NCBI RefSeq assembly: GCF_040546595.1
Contig: NZ_JBEPOB010000001.1
Coordinates: 689,501 to 753,500 of the forward strand
Source of the DNA: Bosea sp. OAE506
Lineage (GTDB): Bacteria; Pseudomonadota; Alphaproteobacteria; Rhizobiales; Beijerinckiaceae
Reading direction: 5' to 3'
Length of the DNA: 64,000 bases
The notes under the pieces are model-generated. The model searched no databases and was not told the origin of the DNA. It saw nothing but the letters and a program-made list of their open reading frames with translations. This document shows, piece by piece, positions 36,302 to 44,721 of this stretch. Positions within the stretch are counted from its first letter, which is position 1, and every line of letters starts with the position of its first letter. The position numbers and the translations under genes were made by a program.

Positions 36302-38227
36302 ATGGGTAAAGTCATCGGTATCGACCTCGGCACGACCAATTCCTGCGTCGCGGTCATGGAAGGCACGACGCCTAAGGTCATCGAGAACTCGGAAGGTGCG
36401 CGCACCACGCCGTCGATCGTCGCGATCACGGATGATGGCGAGCGCCTCGTCGGCCAGCCGGCCAAGCGCCAGGCCGTCACCAATCCGGAACGCACCTTCT
36501 TCGCCATCAAGCGCCTCATCGGGCGTACCTTCGAAGACCCGATGACGCAGAAGGACCTGAAGCTCGTTCCCTACAAGATCAAGAAGGCCTCCTCGGGCGA
36601 CGCCTGGGTCGAGGCCGACGGCACCGACTATTCGCCGTCCCAGATTTCGGCCTTCACCCTAACCAAGATGAAGGAGACGGCGGAGGCCTATCTCGGCTCG
36701 TCCGTCACCCAGGCCGTCATCACCGTTCCCGCCTATTTCAACGACGCCCAGCGCCAGGCGACGAAGGATGCCGGCCGCATCGCCGGCCTCGAGGTGCTGC
36801 GCATCATCAACGAGCCGACAGCGGCCGCGCTGGCCTATGGCCTCGACAAGAAGCAGGCCGGCACGATCGCGGTCTATGACCTCGGCGGCGGCACCTTCGA
36901 CGTGTCGATCCTCGAGATCGGCGACGGCGTCTTCGAGGTGAAGTCGACCAATGGCGACACCTTCCTCGGCGGCGAAGACTTCGACATGCGCCTGGTCGAG
37001 TACTTGGCGGACGAGTTCAAGCGCGAGCAGGGCATCGACCTGAAGAAGGACAAGCTCGCGCTCCAGCGCCTGAAGGAAGCTGCGGAGAAGGCCAAGATCG
37101 AGCTTTCGACCACGGCCCAGACCGAGATCAACCTGCCCTACATCACGGCCGATGCCTCGGGTCCCAAGCACCTCGCCATCAAGCTCTCGCGCGCCAAGTT
37201 CGAGAGCCTGGTCGACGATCTCGTCCAGCGCACGATCGAGCCCTGCAAGAAGGCGCTCAAGGATGCCGGGCTTTCGGCTGGTCAGATCGACGAGGTCGTC
37301 CTCGTCGGCGGCATGACCCGCATGCCGAAGGTGCAGGAGGTCGTGAAGCAGTTCTTCGGCAAGGAGCCGCACAAGGGCGTCAACCCGGACGAGGTCGTCG
37401 CCATCGGCGCCGCGATCCAGGCCGGCGTGCTGCAGGGTGACGTCAAGGACGTGCTGCTGCTCGACGTGACCCCGCTGTCGCTGGGCATCGAGACGCTGGG
37501 CGGCGTGTTCACGCGCCTGATCGACCGCAACACCACGATCCCGACCAAGAAGAGCCAGGTCTTCTCCACTGCCGAGGACAACCAGCAGGCGGTGACGATC
37601 CGGGTCTTCCAGGGCGAGCGCGAGATGGCGGCCGACAACAAGATGCTCGGCCAGTTCGACCTGATGGGCATCCCGCCCTCCCCGCGCGGCATGCCGCAGA
37701 TCGAGGTGACCTTCGACATCGACGCCAACGGCATCGTCTCGGTGACCGCTAAGGACAAGGCCACCAACAAGGAGCAGCAGATCCGGATCCAGGCGTCCGG
37801 CGGGCTCTCCGAGGCCGACATCCAGAAGATGGTCAAGGATGCCGAGGCGAATGCGAGCGAGGACAAGAAGCGCCGCGAGCTCGTCGAGGCGAAGAACCAG
37901 GGCGAAAGCCTCGTGCATTCGACCGAGAAGTCGCTGAAGGACTATGGCGACAAGGTCTCCGCCGCCGACAAGACGGCGATCGAGACCGCGCTCGACGCTC
38001 TGAAGGCGGCTCTTACCGAGGACAACGCCGAGACCATCACGGCGCGGACCACGGACGTCATGCAGGCCTCGATGAAGCTCGGCGAGGCGATGTACGCCGC
38101 CAGCCAGGCTGAAGGCGCGGCCGAAGGCGAGCCTGCCGCTGCCGACGCCAAGAAGGAAGACGACGTCATCGACGCCGACTTCAAGGACGTCAGCGACGAC
38201 AAGGGTGACAAGAAGAAGAGCGCCTGA
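36302..38227 (+). CDS. dnaK: Molecular chaperone DnaK (Hsp70)
   Basis: A 641-residue Hsp70. It begins [14 protein letters not shown] (phosphate 1 motif) and has [12 protein letters not shown] and V-G-G-M-T-R-M-P-K for the ATPase. The linker [13 protein letters not shown] joins the substrate-binding domain, and the C-terminus is acidic with D-D-V-I-D-A-D-F. The ATG at 36302 is where homology starts, although the frame is open upstream. It is paired with dnaJ 155 bp downstream and driven by an RpoH promoter. Confidence 0.98.
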   Translation: MGKVIGIDLGTTNSCVAVMEGTTPKVIENSEGARTTPSIVAITDDGERLVGQPAKRQAVTNPERTFFAIKRLIGRTFEDPMTQKDLKLVPYKIKKASSGDAWVEADGTDYSPSQISAFTLTKMKETAEAYLGSSVTQAVITVPAYFNDAQRQATKDAGRIAGLEVLRIINEPTAAALAYGLDKKQAGTIAVYDLGGGTFDVSILEIGDGVFEVKSTNGDTFLGGEDFDMRLVEYLADEFKREQGIDLKKDKLALQRLKEAAEKAKIELSTTAQTEINLPYITADASGPKHLAIKLSRAKFESLVDDLVQRTIEPCKKALKDAGLSAGQIDEVVLVGGMTRMPKVQEVVKQFFGKEPHKGVNPDEVVAIGAAIQAGVLQGDVKDVLLLDVTPLSLGIETLGGVFTRLIDRNTTIPTKKSQVFSTAEDNQQAVTIRVFQGEREMAADNKMLGQFDLMGIPPSPRGMPQIEVTFDIDANGIVSVTAKDKATNKEQQIRIQASGGLSEADIQKMVKDAEANASEDKKRRELVEAKNQGESLVHSTEKSLKDYGDKVSAADKTAIETALDALKAALTEDNAETITARTTDVMQASMKLGEAMYAASQAEGAAEGEPAAADAKKEDDVIDADFKDVSDDKGDKKKSA

Positions 38228-38254
38228 GCGCTCTTCCTCCTCGACGACGACGTC

Positions 38255-38277
38255 ATGGCCGGGCTTGACCCGGCCAT
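38255..38277. repeat. Short perfect palindrome between dnaK and dnaJ
   Basis: A 9-bp perfect stem, ATGGCCGGG / CCCGGCCAT, with loop CTTGA. The sequence type (TCATGGCCGGGCTTGACCCGGCCATC) is a common interspersed element in Bradyrhizobium/Bosea-like genomes by recall. No T run follows, so it is more likely a dispersed repeat than a terminator. Confidence 0.65.
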
Positions 38278-38382
38278 CGCGTTACGGGATGGCGTCGTGA
38301 CGCAACAATCTCGTCCGTGTTCGCAGCGCCACCGGCCAGGAGCCGGCGGCACTGCTGGCGAGGGCGAAGGGGCCGCTGTTTG

Positions 38383-39513
38383 ATGTCCAAGCGCGACTAT
38401 TACGAAATCCTCGGCGTCTCCAAGACCGCCAGCGAAGCGGAGCTGAAGAGCGCCTTCCGCAAGCTGGCGATGGGCTGCCACCCCGACAGGCACCCCGGCG
38501 ACACGGCGGCCGAGGCCAAGTTCAAGGAGCTGAACGAGGCTTATCAGGTCCTGTCCGACAGCCAGAAGCGCGGCGCCTATGATCGCTATGGCCACCAGGC
38601 CTTCGAGCAGGGCGGCGGGGGCGGCGGCAATCCCGACTTCTCCGACTTCATGTCGGACATCTTCGATTCCTTCTTCGGCGATGCCCGCCGCGGCGGGCCG
38701 CGCAGCGCCAATGGACGCGAGCGCGGTGCGGACCTGCGCTACAACCTCGAGATCGGCCTGGAAGACGCCTTCGCCGGCAAGAACGCCTCGATCCGCGTGC
38801 CGACATCGATCGCCTGCGAGGTCTGCTCGGGCAGCGGCGCCAAGCCGGGCTCGAAATCGCGCCAGTGCCCGACCTGCGGCGGCCACGGCAAGGTGCGGGC
38901 CAACCAGGGCTTCTTCTCGGTCGAGCGGACCTGCCCGACCTGCTCGGGCCGCGGCGAGATCATCGACGACCCCTGCAAGAATTGCCATGGCGCCGGCCGC
39001 GTCACGCGCGAGCGCACGCTCTCGGTCAACATTCCGGCCGGTGTCGAGGACGGCACGCGCATCCGCCTCGCCGGCGAAGGCGAGGCCGGCCTTCGCGGCG
39101 GACCGGCTGGCGACCTCTACATCTTCCTGTCGATCCAGCCGCACGCGATCTTCCAGCGCGACGGGGCCGACCTGTTCTGCCGTGTTCCGATCGGCCTGGT
39201 GCAGGCGGCGCTGGGCGGCGAGATAGAGGTGCCGACGCTGACCGGCGAACAGGCCCGGGTGAAGATCCCCGAGGGCACGCAGACCGGCAAGCAGTTCCGC
39301 CTCAAGGGCAAGGGCATGAGCGTGCTGCGCTCGCGCGAGGTCGGCGACCTCTACATCCAGGTCGTGGTCGAGACGCCTCAGAAGCTGACCGCGCGCCAGC
39401 GCGAACTGCTGCAGGAGTTCGAGCGCGAGAGTTCGGGCGCGACGCATCCCGAGGCGGCGGGCTTCTTCGGCCGCGTCAAGGACTTCCTCGGCGGCATCGG
39501 CGGAACGGCTTGA
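38383..39513 (+). CDS. dnaJ: Chaperone DnaJ (Hsp40)
   Basis: A 376-residue type I Hsp40. The J-domain (residues 1-70) has the H-P-D motif in [10 protein letters not shown] Gly/Phe-rich linker follows, then four C-x-x-C-x-G-x-G zinc repeats ([32 protein letters not shown]), and the C-terminal substrate domains. It stimulates DnaK ATP hydrolysis. An intrinsic terminator lies 46 bp downstream. Confidence 0.97.
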   Translation: MSKRDYYEILGVSKTASEAELKSAFRKLAMGCHPDRHPGDTAAEAKFKELNEAYQVLSDSQKRGAYDRYGHQAFEQGGGGGGNPDFSDFMSDIFDSFFGDARRGGPRSANGRERGADLRYNLEIGLEDAFAGKNASIRVPTSIACEVCSGSGAKPGSKSRQCPTCGGHGKVRANQGFFSVERTCPTCSGRGEIIDDPCKNCHGAGRVTRERTLSVNIPAGVEDGTRIRLAGEGEAGLRGGPAGDLYIFLSIQPHAIFQRDGADLFCRVPIGLVQAALGGEIEVPTLTGEQARVKIPEGTQTGKQFRLKGKGMSVLRSREVGDLYIQVVVETPQKLTARQRELLQEFERESSGATHPEAAGFFGRVKDFLGGIGGTA

Positions 39514-39558
39514 GTCGCATCACGGCGGCAAGTACCGCCGGCTTGAACGCACAGCAAA

Positions 39559-39585
39559 ACGGGCCGCCTTTCGGCGGCCCGTTCT
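39559..39585 (+). terminator. Intrinsic terminator of dnaKJ
   Basis: A 10-bp perfect GC stem (39559-39568 with 39573-39582), loop TTTC, followed by TCTT and flanked on the left by AAAA. The position is 46 bp after the dnaJ stop. The left A run is short (CAAAA), so partial function for the convergent csbD gene is possible. Confidence 0.85.
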
Positions 39586-39605
39586 TGGTCAGGCTCTGAT
39601 CGAAA

Positions 39606-39797
39606 TCAGGCCTTGTCGACCACTTTCTTGACGGCATCCTTGCCCTTGCCGAGCGCCTGCTGGGCCTCGCCCTTGCGCTCCTGAGCGAAGCCCTCGGCCT
39701 CGAGCTCGGGCTTGTCCATCGCCTTGCCGGCGGCCTGCTTGACGTTCCCGGCGGCCTCGTTGGCCATGCCCTTGACCTTGTCCATGGTGCTACCCAT
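39606..39797 (-). CDS. CsbD family stress-response protein
   Basis: A 63-residue hydrophilic protein with the CsbD pattern M-D-K-V-K-G-M-A-N-E-A-A-G-N-V-K-Q-A-A-G-K and a second half L-E-A-E-G-F-A-Q-E-R-K-G-E-A-Q-Q. Small, highly charged and helical; expressed under general stress in relatives, molecular role unknown. I start at ATG 39797 because AAGGA lies 8 bp upstream; the longer frame to 39851 is Arg-rich and unsupported. Confidence 0.85.
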   Translation of the reverse strand: MGSTMDKVKGMANEAAGNVKQAAGKAMDKPELEAEGFAQERKGEAQQALGKGKDAVKKVVDKA

Positions 39798-39893
39798 CGT
39801 CTTGATCCTTCTGTTGAAATTCGTGCCGCCCCCGCGGCGTCGTTTCAACAACCGGCGACCCTGCGGAAGGTTCCGGAGGAAAATCGCAAGCCT

Positions 39894-40718
39894 TCAGGGT
39901 GCGCTCGCTCGCCGCAGTTCGGCCATCGCCCGCAAGGCCGCAGCGGTGGCGTCGTCGGCCGGGAAGAAGGTTTCCAGCGCGAGCTCGGACAGGGTGATAT
40001 CGACCGGCGTGCCGAAGACGGTGGTGGTCGAAGTGAAGGAGAGCACCTCCTCCCCGACGCGCAGCCGCAGCGGCACGGCGATGGCCGCCTCATCGGCCGG
40101 CGGCCCCGCATCGGGCTGCGCGGTGGGCGGCGCCGGGTAACCCAGCAGTTCCGCCAGCAGCTCGACCAGGACGGGATCGGCTCCGACGCGCACCTGCTGC
40201 CGCAGCCTCGCCACCAGATGGCCGCGCCATTCGGCCCAGTTGAGAACCGCCCCGGCGAGCCCGCCCGGATGCAGCGCGAGCCGCAGCACATTGACCGGCG
40301 GACGCAGCAGCTCGGCGTCCACGACCAGTGCCAGCAGCGGGCCGACCGCGGCATTGGCCGAGAGCAGCGTCCAGTGCCGGTCCACCGCCAGGGCGGGGCA
40401 GGGATCATGCCCTGCCAGAATGAGATCGACGGCGGATTTCGCGGCCTGCAGCGCCGGATCCTCCAGCGCCCGCTCCAGATAGACCGGTGCATAGCCCGCC
40501 GCGAGCAGCAGCGTGTTGCGCTCGCGCAGTGGCACGCCGAGATGCTCCGCCAGCAGCAGGACCATGTCGCGGCTGGGCTGCGAGCGCCCGCTCTCCACGA
40601 AGGAGAGATGCTTCTGCGAGATCTCCGCCTCGAGCGCGAGGTCGAGCTGGCTGAGACGGCGCTGCTGACGCCAGTCGCGAATGAGGGGGCCGATGGCTGC
40701 ACTGCGGTGGCTGTTCAT
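39894..40718 (-). CDS. XRE-family transcriptional regulator with MmyB-like ligand domain
   Basis: A 274-residue regulator. Residues 10-70 are a Cro/C1-type HTH (L-I-R-D-W-R-Q-Q-R-R-L-S-Q-L-D-L-A and F-V-E-S-G-R-S-Q-P-S). The remainder matches the MmyB-like PAS-type domain, with Y-A-P-V-Y-L-E-R-A-L, H-D-P-C-P-A-L-A-V-D-R-H-W and a late H-P-G-G-L. MmyB relatives have a fatty-acid-binding pocket in structures. The gene is divergent, 132 bp away, from a small membrane-protein gene that is its most likely target. Confidence 0.9.
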   Translation of the reverse strand: MNSHRSAAIGPLIRDWRQQRRLSQLDLALEAEISQKHLSFVESGRSQPSRDMVLLLAEHLGVPLRERNTLLLAAGYAPVYLERALEDPALQAAKSAVDLILAGHDPCPALAVDRHWTLLSANAAVGPLLALVVDAELLRPPVNVLRLALHPGGLAGAVLNWAEWRGHLVARLRQQVRVGADPVLVELLAELLGYPAPPTAQPDAGPPADEAAIAVPLRLRVGEEVLSFTSTTTVFGTPVDITLSELALETFFPADDATAAALRAMAELRRASAP

Positions 40719-40850
40719 GGGGGCACGCTACCCAGCCTCCGGCGCGGTTCCAATTACCTCGCGCTTAATCGACCGCCCGTCCTGAGCCGGTCACCCTGTC
40801 TCCATCCAAGCCGAGGCGTACCCGCGACGCCTCTCACCAGGGAGACCCCG

Positions 40851-41258
40851 ATGACCATGATCCAAGCCTCACCGCTGCTGCGCGGCGCGCTCGCGCTCGA
40901 TGCCGCCGCCTGCGCCGGCATGGGCGGGCTGCTCAGCCTCGCAGCCGCGCCGCTCTCGCCGTTGCTCGGCCTGCCCGAGCCCCTCCTGCGAGGCGCAGGC
41001 CTGCTGCTGCTGCCCTGTGCGGCGCTGCTGGCCTGGCTCTCCCGCCGGCCGGAGCTGCCCCGTCTGGCGGTTCTCGCCGTGATCGGCGTCAACCTGATGT
41101 GGATTGCCGACAGCCTGCTGCTGCTGGCGGGCGGATGGTTCGCGCCGACCGGGCTCGGCATCGCCTTCGTGCTCGCCCAGGCCGGTGCCGTCCTCGCCCT
41201 GACCATGGCCGAGACCGTCGGTCTCGGGCGGTCGGTCCGGCACGGCGCGCCCGCCTGA
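40851..41258 (+). CDS. Small four-helix membrane protein of unknown function
   Basis: A 135-residue, very hydrophobic protein with four predicted transmembrane helices and only short loops. A well placed AGGGAG lies 7 bp before the ATG. It sits alone between the divergent XRE/MmyB regulator and a terminator shared with the convergent metQ gene. Function unknown; the arrangement suggests regulation by that neighbour. No signal peptide or catalytic motif is visible. Confidence 0.75.
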   Translation: MTMIQASPLLRGALALDAAACAGMGGLLSLAAAPLSPLLGLPEPLLRGAGLLLLPCAALLAWLSRRPELPRLAVLAVIGVNLMWIADSLLLLAGGWFAPTGLGIAFVLAQAGAVLALTMAETVGLGRSVRHGAPA

Positions 41259-41275
41259 GCCGGGTCGCCTCTTAC

Positions 41276-41308
41276 GAAAAAGCCCCGGATGCTCGTCGCA
41301 TCCGGGGC
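41276..41308 (-). terminator. Intrinsic terminator of the metNIQ operon
   Basis: A perfect 11-bp stem (41282-41292 with 41298-41308), loop TCGTC, with a run of five A at 41277-41281. On the minus strand this reads as a stem followed by TTTTT, 41 bp past the metQ stop. It may also serve the convergent small membrane-protein gene. Confidence 0.85.
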
Positions 41309-41348
41309 AGGCGCCTGGCAAGATCAGAGCCAGGTGGGGAGGAAGGGA

Positions 41349-42149
41349 TTACCAGCCGGCGAGCACGTTGCCCTTGAAGCGCTCGGCGACGAAGGCCTTG
41401 ATCTCCGGCGACTGATAGGTCTCGACCAGCGTCTTGACCCAGGGCTTGTCCTTGTCGGCGGAGCGCACGGCGATGACGTTCACATAGGGCCCCTTGGGGT
41501 CCTCGCGCAGGATCGCCGAAGTCGGCTCGATCTTGGCATCGACGGCATAGTTGGTGTTGATCGCGGCGGCGGCGACATCGGCCAACGTGCGCGGGGTCTG
41601 CGCCGCCTCGACCTCGATGATCTTCAGCTTCTTGGGGTTGGCCACGATGTCGATCGGACCCGGCTTGAAGCCGACACCGTCCCTCAGCTTGATCACGCCC
41701 TTGTCCTGCAGCAGCAGCAGCGAGCGGCCGCCATTGGTCGGGTCGTTCTGGATCGCGATCGAGGATCCGTCCGGCACATCGGCCCAGCTCTTGTACTTGG
41801 ACGAGTAGATGCCGAGCGGGAAGTTCACGGTCAGGCCGACGCTGACCAGCTTGAAGCCGCGGTCCTTCACCTGATTGTCGAGATAGGGCTGGTTCTGGAA
41901 GGAGTTGGCTTCCAGCTCGCCGGCGTCGAGCGCCTGGTTCGGCACGACATAGTCGGAGAACTCGATGATCTTGAGGTCGATGCCCTTGGGCGCGAGCAGG
42001 GGCTTCACCTTCTCCAGGATTTCGGCGTGGGGGCCGGGCGAGACGCCGATGCGGACGACCTGCGGGGCCTGGGCGAGGGCCGGGACGGCGAGGGTAAGCG
42101 CGGCGAGAGCGGTCGCGGCCAGGGCGTTGCGGCGGGTGATGGCGGTCAT
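41349..42149 (-). CDS. metQ: Methionine ABC transporter substrate-binding protein MetQ
   Basis: A 266-residue NlpA/MetQ-type binding protein with a signal peptide (T-R-R-N-A-L near the start, cleavage near P-A-L-A-Q). It has no lipobox Cys, so it is a free periplasmic protein rather than a lipoprotein as in E. coli. Typical segments are V-S-P-G-P-H-A-E-I-L, L-E-A-N-S-F-Q-N-Q-P-Y-L, G-I-Y-S-S-K-Y-K-S-W and I-Q-N-D-P-T-N. Last gene of the operon; separated from metI by a diverged palindromic repeat, which may uncouple expression. Confidence 0.93.
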   Translation of the reverse strand: MTAITRRNALAATALAALTLAVPALAQAPQVVRIGVSPGPHAEILEKVKPLLAPKGIDLKIIEFSDYVVPNQALDAGELEANSFQNQPYLDNQVKDRGFKLVSVGLTVNFPLGIYSSKYKSWADVPDGSSIAIQNDPTNGGRSLLLLQDKGVIKLRDGVGFKPGPIDIVANPKKLKIIEVEAAQTPRTLADVAAAAINTNYAVDAKIEPTSAILREDPKGPYVNVIAVRSADKDKPWVKTLVETYQSPEIKAFVAERFKGNVLAGW

Positions 42150-42196
42150 GCGGTCAGTTCCTTCTTCGACAAGGTGATTTCGAGTTCAAATGACGG

Positions 42197-42301
42197 GTCA
42201 TCCCGGGCGAAGCGAAGCGCAGACCCGGGATCCATTCCGGAGCGTTCGTCGGTCAGGGTCAGGAATGGGTCCCGGGTCTCCCTTCGGTCGCCCGGGACGA
42301 C
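42197..42301. repeat. Intergenic palindromic repeat, copy 4 (diverged)
   Basis: A 105-bp element starting GTCATCCCGGGCGAAGCGAAG and ending CGGTCGCCCGGGACGAC. It has the same CGAAGCGCAGACCCGGGAT core as the other copies but a different, longer centre (AGCGTTCGTCGGTCAGG...). It lies between metI and metQ, again inside an ABC transporter operon next to the binding-protein gene. Confidence 0.8.
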
Positions 42302-42322
42302 GGCGCACGACTTCAGGCCTGT

Positions 42323-43003
42323 TCAGGCGTGGCGCAGGCGCTTGTTGAGCCGGCGGGCGAGACGGTCGCCGATGGTCTGGACGGTCTGGACGAGCACGAT
42401 GAGAACGGCGACGACGGCGGCCATGACCTCGGGCATAAAACGCTGGTAGCCATAGCGGATGCCGAGGTCCCCCAGCCCGCCGCCACCGACCGCGCCGACC
42501 ATGGCCGAGAAGCCGATCAGGCTGACGATGGCCAGCGTCAGGCCGAGCGCGATGGCCGGCAGTGCCTCGGGCACCAGCACCTTGCGGACGATCTGCAGCG
42601 GCGTCGCGCCCATGGCGCGGGCGGCCTCGACGAGGCCCTGATCGACCTCGCGGATCGCGCCCTCGATCAGGCGGGCGATGAAGGGCGTCGCGGCCACGGT
42701 CAGCGGCACGATCGCGGCGTTGGTGCCGATCGAGGTGCCGGCGATCAGCCGGGTGAAGGGGATGATCGCAACGACGAGGATGATGAAGGGCGTCGAGCGC
42801 GTGGCGTTGACGAGCGTGCCGAGCAGCGTGTTGACGACTGGGGCAGCGAAGAGTTCGCCACGCTTGCTAGTGGCGAGGAAGACGCCGAGCGGCAGGCCGA
42901 GCACCGTGCCGAGACCCGCCGCGATCGCCACCATCTGCAGCGTGTCGAGTGTCGCCTGCCCGATCAGGGCCAGGATCTGGGGCGAGATGATCTCAGGAAA
43001 CAT
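42323..43003 (-). CDS. metI: Methionine ABC transporter permease MetI
   Basis: A 226-residue permease with five transmembrane helices and the MetI-type EAA loop L-V-E-A-A-R-A-M-G-A-T-P near residue 145. The motif R-S-T-P-F-I-I-L and the end Q-T-I-G-D-R-L-A-R are diagnostic. The start is ATG 43003 (M-F-P-E-I-I-S); a longer frame upstream is a shadow of metN. It overlaps the end of metN by 11 bp. Confidence 0.95.
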   Translation of the reverse strand: MFPEIISPQILALIGQATLDTLQMVAIAAGLGTVLGLPLGVFLATSKRGELFAAPVVNTLLGTLVNATRSTPFIILVVAIIPFTRLIAGTSIGTNAAIVPLTVAATPFIARLIEGAIREVDQGLVEAARAMGATPLQIVRKVLVPEALPAIALGLTLAIVSLIGFSAMVGAVGGGGLGDLGIRYGYQRFMPEVMAAVVAVLIVLVQTVQTIGDRLARRLNKRLRHA

Positions 43004-44105
43004 GGCCGATGACCTCCGCCTTGAGTTCGAGGCTGTTGAGCGCGCCGAGCACGGCGGCGAGCTCCGGCTCGCGGGTCGGCACCGAGACCAGCAGGCTGCC
43101 GAAGGGCTTGCCGGCGATGGCGTCGATGCGGCCGGCGAGGATGTTGACGTCGACACCGATGGTGGAACTGAGCCGGCTGATGACCGGCGCGGTGGCGTTC
43201 TCACCCGTGAAGGTGATGCGCAGCACGGTCTGGTCGCCCGGCTGGGCTTCCTTGCGGATGCGCCCCTCCAGATAGGCCGGCAGCTCGACGCCGGTGACCG
43301 CCTCGACGAAACGGGCCGTGGTCTCGTGCTGCGGACGCGTCAGCACCGAGAAGACGTCGCCCTCCTCGACGATGCAGCCGTCCTCGATCACCGCCACCCG
43401 GTCGCAGATCTCCTTGATGACCGGGATTTCGTGGGTGATCAGCAGGATGGTGATGCCAAGCTCGCGGTTAACCTGTCGCAACAGCGCCAGGATCGACTTC
43501 GTCGTCTCGGGGTCGAGGGCCGAGGTGGCCTCGTCGCAGAGCAGCACCCGCGGGTCCGTTGCCAGCGCACGGGCGATGCCGACGCGCTGCTTTTGGCCGC
43601 CCGAGAGCTCGGCGGGATAGCGCCCGCGCTTGTCGGCGAGGCCGACGAGATCGAGCAGCCGCGCGACCTTGTCCTCGATCTGCGGCTTCGGCGTGCCGGC
43701 GATCTCCAGCGGCAGGGCGACATTGTCGAAGACCGTGCGCGAGGAGAGCAGGTTGAAGTGCTGGAAGATCATGCCCGTCGCGCGACGACGGCTGCGCCAG
43801 CCGGCCTCGGTGAGGCCGGTAACGTCCTCGCCCTCGATCAGCAGGCGGCCAGAGGTCGCCCGCTCCAACCCGTTGACGAGCCGGATCAGCGTCGACTTGC
43901 CGGCGCCCGAGCGGCCGATCACGCCGACGACCGCGCCCTTGGGCACGTCGAGATCGATGCCGGAGAGCGCCGCGACGGCGCCCTGCCCGTCCCGAGAGGG
44001 ATAGGTCTTGCCGATCTGCGCGAAGCGGATGATCGGCGGGGCCGGGTCCGGTGCGGGCGGTGAAGCGACGCGGAAGGCGTCGGGCTTGATGGGGGCGTTC
44101 ATCAT
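42993..44105 (-). CDS. metN: Methionine ABC transporter ATP-binding protein MetN
   Basis: A 370-residue ATPase with Walker A G-R-S-G-A-G-K-S-T, signature L-S-G-G-Q-K-Q-R-V and Walker B V-L-L-C-D-E-A-T-S-A-L-D. The C-terminal NIL/ACT-like domain (last ~80 residues, L-R-I-T-F-T-G-E) binds methionine and gives trans-inhibition in E. coli. The start is ATG 44105 (M-M-N-A-P-I); the frame continues upstream through a gene in another frame. It lies 58 bp downstream of a small ORF and under a SAM-II riboswitch. Confidence 0.95.
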   Translation of the reverse strand: MMNAPIKPDAFRVASPPAPDPAPPIIRFAQIGKTYPSRDGQGAVAALSGIDLDVPKGAVVGVIGRSGAGKSTLIRLVNGLERATSGRLLIEGEDVTGLTEAGWRSRRRATGMIFQHFNLLSSRTVFDNVALPLEIAGTPKPQIEDKVARLLDLVGLADKRGRYPAELSGGQKQRVGIARALATDPRVLLCDEATSALDPETTKSILALLRQVNRELGITILLITHEIPVIKEICDRVAVIEDGCIVEEGDVFSVLTRPQHETTARFVEAVTGVELPAYLEGRIRKEAQPGDQTVLRITFTGENATAPVISRLSSTIGVDVNILAGRIDAIAGKPFGSLLVSVPTREPELAAVLGALNSLELKAEVIGHVS

Positions 44106-44163
44106 GACCTCGGAGAGAGCCCGACCAGGGCGGGCGCGTGTTCGTGCGGGTTCATCGGCTGTG

Positions 44164-44427
44164 TCAGGACGCCATGGCCCAGCCGCGCCCGCGGCGGCTG
44201 CCGGCGAGCTGCCTCGCAGCGCGCTCGGCAGCGCCGGGCGTGGCAAAGCGATGGCCCTCCAGCGCGTCGAAGGCGGAGGCGGCCGATATGAAGGTGAAGA
44301 AGCGCTCTTCGCCACGCCGGCTGACGAGACCGGCCTGGGTCTCGCCGATCTCGATGACATAGGCCTGCTGGCTGCGCGGCGGCAGGCCCTGCTCGGGCCG
44401 GCCGGCGCCGTAAAGACTGGCATTCAT
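44164..44427 (-). CDS. Small protein of unknown function in the metNIQ leader
   Basis: An 87-residue soluble protein starting M-N-A-S-L-Y-G. It reads like real coding sequence (R-S-Q-Q-A-Y-V-I-E-I-G-E-T-Q-A-G-L-V, then F-F-T-F-I-S-A-A-S-A-F-D-A-L-E-G-H-R-F) and ends basic. The ATG overlaps the stop of a 13-codon upstream ORF by ATGA, suggesting coupling. It is transcribed with metNIQ and so lies under SAM-II control. No family recognised; a role in methionine uptake or regulation is inference. Confidence 0.65.
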   Translation of the reverse strand: MNASLYGAGRPEQGLPPRSQQAYVIEIGETQAGLVSRRGEERFFTFISAASAFDALEGHRFATPGAAERAARQLAGSRRGRGWAMAS

Positions 44428-44465
44428 GACGGGACTCCCGCCGCATCCGCGGCGCTGCTGGACAT
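44424..44465 (-). CDS. Possible 13-codon upstream ORF coupled to the small metNIQ-leader protein
   Basis: ATG at 44465, then S-S-S-A-A-D-A-A-G-V-P-S and TGA at 44424-44426. Its stop overlaps the ATG of the 87-residue gene (ATGA). There is no strong ribosome site before this ATG, so it may not be translated on its own. The same frame is open upstream past the hairpin at 44481-44495, so it could also be the end of a longer product if ribosomes shift from the leader ORF. Confidence 0.35.
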   Translation of the reverse strand: MSSSAADAAGVPS

Positions 44466-44480
44466 CTGGGCTTTCGGAAA

Positions 44481-44495
44481 GCTCGCCTTGCGAGC
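44481..44495 (-). promoter_or_regulatory. Hairpin between leader ORF and downstream genes
   Basis: A perfect GCTCGC / GCGAGC stem with a 3-base loop. On the minus strand it lies 11 bp after the 20-residue leader ORF stop and is followed by CTTTCCGAAAG, which can form a competing fold. The position suits an attenuator or ribosome-position sensor. Confidence 0.45.
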
Positions 44496-44505
44496 GTCTC
44501 GACGG

Positions 44506-44568
44506 TCAGAGTCGACAGCGACAGGATTCGGTGCGGGGGCTGGCGGGACGCAGGGTCGCTTCGGTCAT
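44506..44568 (-). CDS. 20-residue leader peptide ending Cys-Arg-Cys-Arg-Leu
   Basis: ATG at 44568 preceded by TAGGAG at 7-bp spacing, the best ribosome site in the leader. It encodes M-T-E-A-T-L-R-P-A-S-P, then R-T-E-S-C-R-C-R-L and TGA. Two Cys codons (TGT, TGT) alternate with Arg just before the stop, and a hairpin follows. This resembles leader peptides that sense charged tRNA, here perhaps tRNA-Cys, or ribosome stalling. It lies directly between a SAM-II riboswitch and the metNIQ genes. Function is inference from layout. Confidence 0.5.
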   Translation of the reverse strand: MTEATLRPASPRTESCRCRL

Positions 44569-44605
44569 GTTCGTCTCCTATCGATGGAGCCCACGACCGC
44601 GTCGT

Positions 44606-44657
44606 GGCGCTTTAGCGTTTGGTGACGCGGCGCAAGCTGCTCGCTCAAATCCCCGCG
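44606..44657 (-). promoter_or_regulatory. SAM-II (SAM-alpha) riboswitch
   Basis: On the minus strand, P1 is CGCGG paired with CCGCG, enclosing the conserved GGATTTGA and GCTTGC. Downstream come the A-rich strand CACCAAAC and the conserved GCTAAAGCG that forms the pseudoknot. This matches the SAM-II consensus of alphaproteobacterial methionine genes element by element. It lies 28-80 nt after the predicted -10 box and about 40 nt before the ribosome site of the leader ORF. SAM binding would be expected to lower expression of the metNIQ importer. Confidence 0.9.
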
Positions 44658-44684
44658 ACCACCGGCAAAGCCGATGACGACCCC

Positions 44685-44713
44685 AAAATGCGACGCGACG
44701 TCCTGTTTGTCAA
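44685..44713 (-). promoter_or_regulatory. Promoter of the metNIQ leader transcript
   Basis: A perfect -35 box TTGACA (44708-44713) and CATTTT (44685-44690) with 17-bp spacing on the minus strand. The -10 match is only moderate. It lies just upstream of the SAM-II riboswitch, the expected position. Confidence 0.6.
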
Positions 44714-44721
44714 CTCTATCG

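Noticed and set aside
43000..43204. Longer metI start
   Set aside because: It runs in a shadow frame of metN; the conserved N-terminus M-F-P-E-I begins at 43003.
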